This document shows positions 24,561 to 30,704 of a stretch of DNA of 33,639 nucleotides, piece by piece; the stretch's first letter is position 1, and each line of letters starts with the position of its first letter. Made by a program: the position numbers and the translations under genes. This DNA comes from Maccoyibacter sp900556645. Lineage in GTDB: Bacteria; Bacillota; Clostridia; Lachnospirales; Lachnospiraceae. The notes under the pieces were generated by a model. That model did no database searches. It was not told where the DNA came from and saw nothing but the letters and a program-made list of their open reading frames with translations. Where the stretch lies: NCBI GenBank assembly GCA_958349535.1, contig CATWDJ010000023.1, positions 1-33,639 of the forward strand. Reading direction: 5' to 3'.

Positions 24561-24952
24561 TCACACCTCCTTAAAGGATCCTATTTCAATAAGGTTTCCC
24601 TCCGGATCGGCAATATAGCAAGTTCTCTGACCCAAGGCTCTGTCGTTGGTTCCATAATACTTTCGGCACCGGCTGCAATTACTTCTGCGTAGGTCTTATC
24701 AACCGCTGCATAGTTATCTACGCTGAGCGCAATCTCATAATGTCCATTCACACCTTTACAATACGAGAATGTCCTATTTGTCATTTTTTCAAAATCACTT
24801 TTTCGATATAAAAGAAATAGCGTTCCATCCTTTTCAAGAAAGACATTTGAAGTATTCTCATCTTCCTTTATCCCAAACCCTAGAACATCACGATAGAATC
24901 TGACCATAACAGCCATGTCATCAACAAAAATTCCAAATCCGTCTAATCTCAT
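24561..24952 (-). pseudogene. VOC (glyoxalase/bleomycin-resistance) protein with C-terminal frameshift
   Basis: The open frame runs 24952-24581 (123 residues) and begins MRLDGFGIFVDDMAVMVRFY, a normal VOC N-terminus. At PTTEPWVRELAILPIRR it leaves the family sequence. Inserting one G in the GGG run at 24631-24634 restores PTTEPWGQRTCYIADPEGN followed by LIEIGSFKEV and a TGA at 24561-24563. The broken form loses the terminal metal-ligand glutamate (of LIEIG) and the last beta-strand, so it is probably inactive, unless this is an assembly error. It starts 5 bp after the WYL regulator gene. Confidence 0.82.
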
Positions 24953-24957
24953 TTCAC

Positions 24958-25869
24958 TTATTCCTTCCTATATTTCTTTGTAAGTTCTGTAGCGATACAA
25001 AATAGTTTCTGCCTTATGGCTTCAGGTTCAATAATGGTAACCTTATCCCTCATGGTAAGCATCCATGACAGTACTCCCTCGTCATCAGCGTAATCGTGTT
25101 CAAATAGGAGTTTTCCATCCGGGAGTTCTGTGAAAGACTCTATTCCATATTCCTCAATCAGGTGCCATTTCATGGATGCATCAAAAATAGCTTTTACTTT
25201 CCCCTTTGAGGGAAATACTCTCTCATTTGATAAATCAGGCATTGGCACATCGCTTCTTTTTTCAAAGTTTCTTACATGTGCTATTTCTGCCATGCGATTC
25301 AGCTTGAACAGCCTGAAATCATTTCTAAGAAGGCAGTATCCATACACATACCAACTCGACCACTTGAAAACCAGGTAGTATGGCTCAATCTCTCTTTCAG
25401 AGTTTCCCTTTGGTGCATAATATTCAAATTTCAATATTCTTCCCAGTTCAATTGCATCCTGTATTAGTTCGATTTTAGGTGATATAGAATCCTTATTCCA
25501 GGAAGATAAGTCAATAAGAATTGATTCTGAACCACTGACAAACTCTGTGGAACCAACCTTGATTTTCTCCATAAGCTGACCATAATAATGACTGCCGCTC
25601 ACACTATCCAAACTCCGAAGTCCGGCCATAATCATTTGCATATCTTTAGATGAGAGAATCGTCCTATCCATTCTGTATCCATCCATTATGCTGATTCCAC
25701 CACCGGTCCCCTGTGATGTAACAATCGGAATTCCAGCTCTGCAAAGAACATCAATATCTCTATTAATTGTTCTTTTTGAGACTTCAAACACTTGTGCCAG
25801 TTCCGGGGCAGTCACCTTTTCTTTCTGTAATAGAATAGAAAGAATCCCAATAAGTCTATCTATTTTCAT
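24958..25869 (-). CDS. YafY-type WYL-domain transcriptional regulator
   Basis: The 303 residues have an HTH_11 domain (1-60, RLIGILSILLQKEKVTAPELAQVFEVSKRTINRDIDVL), a linker and a WYL domain (about 140-215: LGRILKFEYYAPKGNSEREIEPYYLVFKWSSWYVYGYCLLRNDFR, LFKLNRM), followed by the WCX extension. WYL regulators sense small molecules or nucleic acids. It leads a six-gene operon, and a 20-bp palindrome at the predicted transcription start suggests autoregulation. Confidence 0.92.
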   Translation of the reverse strand: MKIDRLIGILSILLQKEKVTAPELAQVFEVSKRTINRDIDVLCRAGIPIVTSQGTGGGISIMDGYRMDRTILSSKDMQMIMAGLRSLDSVSGSHYYGQLMEKIKVGSTEFVSGSESILIDLSSWNKDSISPKIELIQDAIELGRILKFEYYAPKGNSEREIEPYYLVFKWSSWYVYGYCLLRNDFRLFKLNRMAEIAHVRNFEKRSDVPMPDLSNERVFPSKGKVKAIFDASMKWHLIEEYGIESFTELPDGKLLFEHDYADDEGVLSWMLTMRDKVTIIEPEAIRQKLFCIATELTKKYRKE

Positions 25870-25906
25870 ATCGCTTTCACTTCCTGATATATTCTAACAT
25901 CCACAA

Positions 25907-25926
25907 CATGACATCTGCATGTCATG
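25907..25926. promoter_or_regulatory. 20-bp palindromic operator at the WYL-operon start
   Basis: CATGACATCTGCATGTCATG is an inverted repeat of 8 bp arms with a 4-bp centre. It covers the first 20 or so transcribed bases predicted from the promoter. Confidence 0.75.
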
Positions 25927-25934
25927 TTTGTTTC

Positions 25935-25963
25935 ATTATATACAATATTTTTCAAAAAATCAA
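25935..25963 (-). promoter_or_regulatory. Promoter of the WYL-regulator operon
   Basis: On the minus strand TTGATT (25958-25963) and TATAAT (25935-25940) are 17 bp apart. Transcription would start near 25928, next to the palindrome. Confidence 0.78.
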
Positions 25964-26071
25964 AAAAGCCTCCGGATATCCATCAATTCGTATCATCTGA
26001 TCGGATAAGATAGATATTATTCATATCAATCTTAATTTTTTTAGTATTATTACCTTGTCCCTTTGACACTC

Positions 26072-26120
26072 CTGTAACTGAAAAAAGAACATCCCATAAC
26101 CGGTAAAATTTACAGGTCTA
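26072..26120 (-). terminator. Terminator-like hairpin after the recombinase gene
   Basis: An imperfect long stem (centre GTAAA-A-TTTAC flanked by CC/GG, with outer arms around GAACATCCC and GAATGTCCC) is followed on the minus strand by TTCTTTTTTC. It lies about 60 bp past the recombinase stop. Confidence 0.5.
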
Positions 26121-26179
26121 GAATGTCCCTTTTATGCTAATAAACTATATTATTAACACACACTGTTTCTTATCCACAA

Positions 26180-28174
26180 CTATATAATACCAAAATGTTT
26201 AAACGCCTGCATAATCGCCTCTTCCTTCTCCGGTGTACACTTTGGCTGTTTTGCATTCTCAGATTTAGGCAGATTAAAATTCTCACCAACATCCAATCCA
26301 CATTTCTTCTTAATCTGTGCGATATAAAGATTGGAAACCTTAAGCCCTGTCTGTTCCAACACATATGCTTTTATCTGCTCATAAGTTGCTTTTCCTTTAA
26401 ATTCAGATAAGTCCATATCCTCTAGGGAGAAATCAACCTTCACTTTTCTGTTGTCGACCATTCCCTTGGAAAGAAGAACCACCGTCTCAACGAGGTCACC
26501 ACTCGTTTGTCCGTTGACCTCTATCTTCTCAAACTGTTTTCCACCAAGCTTGATAGGAAAACGAAATGTGACACTCTTAATCACAGAACCATTATCTCTT
26601 TCCTCATGGAAAATTTCAATCTTTTCTATAAACTGATTGGCAAGATTTTTCTTCTCAATCTCCGACAAACCTTTATAGGCCCTGCCGAACTCAAGAATAA
26701 AGCGAAATAAATTGTCCTTTGTAACCTGCTGACTCTCAATGCTCTTAATAGTATCCTCTACCTCCCTAAGACTATTCTCAAGAGAAATAACCTCGTTACG
26801 TAGTTTCATATAATCATCATTTAATGCATCATATAATGTATCGGCATTTTCTACTTCCCAATTAAACTCATCAATGAGCATAGACTTTCTTTTTAATGTT
26901 TTTGTCTTATTTCGAATCTGCTTTGTTAATGCTTCAATCTGCGCCTCATACTCACTTGTATCAACAGCCTTTCCAAGTCTCCCCTTCATATCATTACGAA
27001 ACTCTTCATTGTTACCAATCTGTGAAATAATATTTGCCATCAAGGCATCAATCTTGTCCTGTCTCCATCCTTTTGAGTACGGACATCTAAACTCACCCTT
27101 CTTTCTGCGATGTCTTGAGCAAGAATAATAATATTGACCACCTCCGTGCTTACCATCAAGCTTAACCTTACCCATACCACCAACACCGTGCATCGGGGAA
27201 CCACACTCTGGACATACAAGAATACCTGAAAAGATTGCTGCGTGAGTAGGATTATAGACCTTGGGCTGATAATATGTATTCTTCTTCCGGATTGCCTGTG
27301 CCTTTTCAAATAATTCCTTTGATATAATAGGTTCATGTAATCCTTCAGCTCTATACCATTCAGATTCATCTCTTAATTGCGTACTCACCTTGCCTGTCTT
27401 TGGATTCTTTACATTCTTACGCTTTCCATAAACCATAACTCCACAATAGACTTCATTTCTTATGACATTACCAACAAAGGACTCATCTATATAAACCAGC
27501 TTTCCATTCTCCCTTGTTGCTTTGCCATATCCGTGGGTAATCATATATTCAGCCACACGGCCATCACCTTTTTCGTGATTTACATATCTGTCAAAAATCA
27601 TTCGTATGATAGGAGCTTCATCCTCATTTATTTCAAGGATTCCCTTTTCACCTTTTACTGTAGCAGGCTTAATTCTATATCCGTATGGTGCCTGTCCACC
27701 GTTATATCTTCCCTGCCTTGCTTTCTCCACTCGTCCCGCAAAGGTTTGAGCCAGGATATTCTCACGCTCCATTTCAGCCAAACCTGACATAATAAGAATA
27801 AAGAAATTTCCATATGCCGAAGAAGAATCAACCGCTCCATCATCCGTAAGAATATTCACTCCATGTTCCTGCATCTTACGAAGACTCTCAAGTGTATCGA
27901 TAGCATTTCTTCCAAGTCTTGATAACTTGAATGATAACACATAGCAGATTCCATCCTTCTCACTTTCAATATCCTTCATCATCTGTGTAAATGCCGGTCT
28001 GTTCTGAACATCTGCTCCTGAAAATCCTGCATCAACATACTCATTTACAATTTCAAAATCCTTTAAATCAGCAAGTTTTTGAACATTCTTTCTTTGAGCA
28101 TCAATGGAATATCCATCCACCTGCTTTTCCGTTGAAACTCTCAAATATGTGTAACATCTCTTTTTCTTATCCAT
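26180..28174 (-). CDS. Large serine recombinase with extra C-terminal domain
   Basis: This 664-residue site-specific recombinase probably integrates and excises the element. The resolvase domain (1-145) carries the nucleophile S14 in YLRVSTEKQ plus FKLSRLGRN and GLAEMERENI. Next come the recombinase domain (about 165-290, GGQAPYGYRI, GNVIRNEVYCG), a zinc ribbon (CPECGSPMHG through CSRHRRKKGEFRCPYSKG) and a coiled coil (about 405-500). The core ends at VETVVLLS (562-569), where similar recombinases usually stop. About 95 more residues follow, with ATYEQIKAYVLEQTGLKV (596-613) and a QPxCTPEKEEAIMQAFKHFG end. This is the same extension type as in RlmD. AAGGAGG lies before the ATG. Confidence 0.93.
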   Translation of the reverse strand: MDKKKRCYTYLRVSTEKQVDGYSIDAQRKNVQKLADLKDFEIVNEYVDAGFSGADVQNRPAFTQMMKDIESEKDGICYVLSFKLSRLGRNAIDTLESLRKMQEHGVNILTDDGAVDSSSAYGNFFILIMSGLAEMERENILAQTFAGRVEKARQGRYNGGQAPYGYRIKPATVKGEKGILEINEDEAPIIRMIFDRYVNHEKGDGRVAEYMITHGYGKATRENGKLVYIDESFVGNVIRNEVYCGVMVYGKRKNVKNPKTGKVSTQLRDESEWYRAEGLHEPIISKELFEKAQAIRKKNTYYQPKVYNPTHAAIFSGILVCPECGSPMHGVGGMGKVKLDGKHGGGQYYYSCSRHRRKKGEFRCPYSKGWRQDKIDALMANIISQIGNNEEFRNDMKGRLGKAVDTSEYEAQIEALTKQIRNKTKTLKRKSMLIDEFNWEVENADTLYDALNDDYMKLRNEVISLENSLREVEDTIKSIESQQVTKDNLFRFILEFGRAYKGLSEIEKKNLANQFIEKIEIFHEERDNGSVIKSVTFRFPIKLGGKQFEKIEVNGQTSGDLVETVVLLSKGMVDNRKVKVDFSLEDMDLSEFKGKATYEQIKAYVLEQTGLKVSNLYIAQIKKKCGLDVGENFNLPKSENAKQPKCTPEKEEAIMQAFKHFGII

Positions 28175-28292
28175 CTTAAATTCCTCCTTACCTTTTGTAG
28201 AGCCATCTGCTCAATCCCATTATGTCGTGAAGACAAACAAATTTCAGCGGGTTAATTTCGCGTGTTTATTAGTTGTTAGTCCAAGATGTCTA

Positions 28293-28324
28293 AAACAAAA
28301 GAGCCGATTATCCAACCGACTCTC
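28293..28324 (-). terminator. Terminator of the capsid gene unit
   Basis: On the minus strand GAGTCG pairs with CGGCTC (one G-T pair) around the stop codon of the small ORF, followed by TTTTGTTTT. It separates the capsid unit from the recombinase gene. Confidence 0.65.
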
Positions 28325-28469
28325 CTGAATTGGCATCCTCACCAAAAAGATGTCCATACTTGCGATACAACTCAACCATATAATCAATAAATGAATTATA
28401 GGCTTCCGCCTGTTCTTTTGTCATTGAAGCAACATATTCACTTACTTCATTAGTAGTATCCTCTGCCAT
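28308..28469 (-). CDS. Small acidic hypothetical protein
   Basis: This 53-residue ORF starts MAEDTTNEVSEYVASMTK and continues with an amphipathic helical part (EQAEAYNSFIDYMVELYRKYG), ending GESVG. It has an excellent ribosome binding site, AGGAGGTG, six bases or so before the ATG at 28469, and its stop lies in the terminator stem. It is 70 bp downstream of the capsid gene and presumably on the same transcript. No family is recognised. An antirepressor, scaffold or excisionase-like role would be a guess. Confidence 0.7.
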   Translation of the reverse strand: MAEDTTNEVSEYVASMTKEQAEAYNSFIDYMVELYRKYGHLFGEDANSGESVG

Positions 28470-28538
28470 AAACCTGCACCTCCTACTATGTAGCTTTGGC
28501 AGAGGGTAAAATCTTACGTTTTTCTAAAACTTTTTGAA

Positions 28539-29465
28539 TTATTTCATCTGCATAGTCACAATGGCATCCTGTCTGATAAGTCTTCCATCGAGATATTCTT
28601 CTGCAAGATATCCTGTCTGCTCATGTAATGCAAACTTCTCCTGTAATGCTCTTACTGAAAGAGGCTTACGATTTACAATCCAATAATAGCTGAAATCACC
28701 AAATGCAATCGGCTTCATTCCTGATTCCATATCTGGCATAAATTCAGAGATGAACACAGGCTTACCAAGAATAGTATCGTTGTTGTGATTCCATAAATAG
28801 TTTCCATCTGCATCCTTTAACTTACGAAGATAAAGAGCCGTATCATCGTTCATCACCCAGATAGCATTTTTGCGATACTGTGCATCAAGGTTACGGAATA
28901 ATTCAAGCACATCATCGAAGGTTACTGTCTCTGGCATAGATCCAACAGATGCTCCCTGTGAATCATCAAGAATACCGATAGGTTTATCTGTGCCATCACC
29001 ACAGATAAATGCTTCCTCTTCAGCTCTACCGAAGCGTTTTGCGAAGTGCTTTACAAGGTGCTTCTCGATATCGAAATCCATATCATGAACAAAGTCATTA
29101 TCTATACGGCTAATTACCGCAAGCTTGTTGCAATGAACTGGAAAACGCTCAAATTCTGATGCCATATCATTAATCTCAATGCTTCCTCCTTCAGGTACCC
29201 ATTCTGCTGAAGCCTCACTATCAGATGCCCAGATGCTGCTATCAGACTTTGGGGCATCAACACATGTTGCATGAGAACGGAAAAAGCCTTCCCTTGATAA
29301 TGCATCCATAAACTTGCGATTACTATCAGTTGGAAGCACAAACATATTGTTGCCAACATTTCCGCCCTTAACCTTCTCATACGAAGCTTCACTGCCTCTC
29401 ATTTTTTTGTTCCAAAATTCTCTCCTATAATCTGTAGTTCCTACAGTAAAAGTATCATGTCTCAT
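28539..29465 (-). CDS. HK97-type phage major capsid protein, short form
   Basis: The 308 residues match the HK97-fold capsid core: SIEINDMASEFERFPVHCNKLAVISRIDNDFV, FGRAEEEAFICGDGTDKPIGIL (the family hallmark), NAIWVMNDDTALYLRKLKD and the C-terminal YLDGRLIRQDAIVTMQMK. Only about 35 residues precede the core, so the usual 80-100-residue delta/scaffolding domain and its cleavage site are missing. GAGGAGG precedes the ATG, and the upstream small gene ends 3 bp before it. No protease, portal or terminase gene is present in the window. It may assemble a small capsid for the element, form a cargo shell, or be a captured remnant. Confidence 0.85.
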   Translation of the reverse strand: MRHDTFTVGTTDYRREFWNKKMRGSEASYEKVKGGNVGNNMFVLPTDSNRKFMDALSREGFFRSHATCVDAPKSDSSIWASDSEASAEWVPEGGSIEINDMASEFERFPVHCNKLAVISRIDNDFVHDMDFDIEKHLVKHFAKRFGRAEEEAFICGDGTDKPIGILDDSQGASVGSMPETVTFDDVLELFRNLDAQYRKNAIWVMNDDTALYLRKLKDADGNYLWNHNNDTILGKPVFISEFMPDMESGMKPIAFGDFSYYWIVNRKPLSVRALQEKFALHEQTGYLAEEYLDGRLIRQDAIVTMQMK

Positions 29466-29468
29466 TTG

Positions 29469-29756
29469 TTATTCCTCCTCTTTTCCATTGAAGACAGCAA
29501 GTACATGCGCTGCCTCTAATTTGTTGTAATATTTTAGTTCCACACAGACATCAAGCAGACGCTCCAAACTCTCATACCAGGCATTTGTGCCTTTATACTG
29601 AACATTAAAGCGTGGATACTTAATCGTCTGGTCTTTATGCGCCAGAATAACTACAGCGTGGTCATCTGGCTGTGGTGCAATATCGACTACATCAAAAGTT
29701 GTGAAATCGATATGTGCATCCCTTAAATAATGTGTAAGTTTTTTACCTAAATTCAT
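29469..29756 (-). CDS. Element hypothetical protein (95 aa)
   Basis: The soluble 95-residue protein begins MNLGKKLTHYLRDAHIDF, contains hydrophobic beta-like stretches (HAVVILAHKDQTIKYPRF) and ends in an acidic EEE tail. GAGGTAA lies upstream of the ATG. Its stop is 3 bp from the capsid start, and the capsid ribosome binding site is within its last codons, so the two proteins are likely made together. I recognise no family. With the missing delta domain in the capsid, a role as a separate scaffold is possible but untested. Confidence 0.65.
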   Translation of the reverse strand: MNLGKKLTHYLRDAHIDFTTFDVVDIAPQPDDHAVVILAHKDQTIKYPRFNVQYKGTNAWYESLERLLDVCVELKYYNKLEAAHVLAVFNGKEEE

Positions 29757-29872
29757 CTTTGATTACCTCATTTCTTTGATTTCGGTTAATACCCTGTTTG
29801 AATTCCAATTTTTGTGCGTGAAACCCTCGCACCGTTGTCCTGTATCAAGGTATTTTAAGATTTGTATGCCCC

Positions 29873-30178
29873 CTACCTCTTACAGGAACGGCATACATAA
29901 AGTCCGTGTTTATTCTTGGATGTTCCTTCTGCAATCATCTGAAGTTCATCTCCACATAAAGGACAATTAACTACGAAAGCATTCTTCAATCTTTCTGCTC
30001 CTTCATCTGTGCTACATAAACGGAAAGTGTTTGGTACAACTTCCTGCAACCACAGTTTGTGATTACGCTTCACATCCTCAGCATTAAGTGCAGCCATCAT
30101 AGGCACCTTCACTCCGCCATCTGAGTCACACTCGATAATGGGATAATACTTAATCTCTGAATAATTCGACCTTCTCAT
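29873..30178 (-). CDS. Element protein with zinc ribbon (101 aa)
   Basis: The 101 residues end in a C4 zinc ribbon, CPLCGDEL at about 71 and CRSCKR at the C-terminus. The N-terminal part (YYPIIECDSDGGVKVPMMAALNAEDVKRNHKLWLQ) is not recognised. It overlaps the upstream gene by 4 bp. The zinc ribbon suggests nucleic-acid or protein binding. The 116 bp between it and the next gene contain nothing I can name. Confidence 0.7.
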   Translation of the reverse strand: MRRSNYSEIKYYPIIECDSDGGVKVPMMAALNAEDVKRNHKLWLQEVVPNTFRLCSTDEGAERLKNAFVVNCPLCGDELQMIAEGTSKNKHGLYVCRSCKR

Positions 30179-30432
30179 CTCATCACCTTCATTCCGTGTT
30201 CTTCACAAAATTCCACCGCATCACTTAGGGAATTAAAGAATACGGTGCTGAACCCATATACCACCTTCCATCCCATAGGTGACGGCTTCTTACTATGCAT
30301 AATAAGAACCATCTTATTCTGTTTTGTGTTACGAAGCTGAACTCCCTCATACATATCATCCGAGTAATCAGCTGCATTCATAATCTGTTTAATATTTGCT
30401 TCCGTTGTAATTCCAATTGGTATAAATCTCAT
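30175..30432 (-). CDS. Element hypothetical protein (85 aa)
   Basis: The start is the ATG at 30432 (MRFIPIGITTEANIKQIMNA), preceded by AGGAGG. Upstream codons in the same frame run into the AT-rich repeat region and are not coding. The protein is small and mixed alpha/beta (NKMVLIMHSKKPSPMGWKVVYGF, SDAVEFCEEHGMKVM). It overlaps the zinc-ribbon gene by 4 bp. Its function is not recognised. Lying next to the origin-like repeats, it could bind them, but nothing in the sequence proves that. Confidence 0.65.
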   Translation of the reverse strand: MRFIPIGITTEANIKQIMNAADYSDDMYEGVQLRNTKQNKMVLIMHSKKPSPMGWKVVYGFSTVFFNSLSDAVEFCEEHGMKVMR

Positions 30433-30479
30433 GGTTAATCTCCTCCTTCTTCTCTTGGTTTCCACAGGAGTTTTCATAA

Positions 30480-30700
30480 CTGTCCTTTCTGTCCTTTGTC
30501 CTCTTATATGAATAAAGTATTTTTTAATATATAAAATATATATATTTTTATTTTTATGCTTTATATATAGATATAAGGACATAAGGGACAATTTACTCTG
30601 TGTTTTATATATTTACTTACTTGGGACAAAGGACAGAAAGGACAGAATACATATTCCGTTTTTTATTCCTATACCCTCAGGACAAAGGACAGAAAGGACA
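30480..30700. other. Origin-like region: direct and inverted 20-bp repeats around an AT-rich core
   Basis: Three exact copies of GGACAAAGGACAGAAAGGAC are present: one in inverse orientation (complement at 30481-30501) and two direct (30624-30645 and 30680-30700). A diverged copy lies at about 30577-30590. Each is itself built of GGACA units spaced 7 to 9 bp. They flank about 120 bp of almost pure A/T (30502-30620). The site lies at the 3' end of the primase/helicase gene, as in iteron origins. It also lies upstream of the minus-strand gene at 30432, so a regulatory role is an alternative. Confidence 0.65.
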
Positions 30701-30704
30701 ATCA

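Larger units (their letters stand above)
25870..26179. other. Junction region, 310 bp
   Basis: It contains the WYL-operon promoter and palindrome (25907-25963) and a terminator-like hairpin for the recombinase gene. It has no gene. As it lies between a host-type operon and the recombinase at the end of the mobile element, an attachment site is expected here, but its core cannot be fixed without the right end. Confidence 0.5.

Noticed and set aside
28539..29465. Encapsulin nanocompartment as the primary call
   Set aside because: The sequence matches phage HK97 capsids (GDGTDKPIGIL) and no cargo enzyme with a loading tail is adjacent, so it is kept only as an alternative.
30433..30591. N-terminal extension of the 85-residue element protein
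   Set aside because: The extension is translated iteron and AT-rich sequence; AGGAGG precedes the ATG at 30432.
30480..30700. CRISPR array
   Set aside because: Only three copies in mixed orientation with unequal gaps of 35 and about 120 bp and an AT-rich centre; no cas genes.
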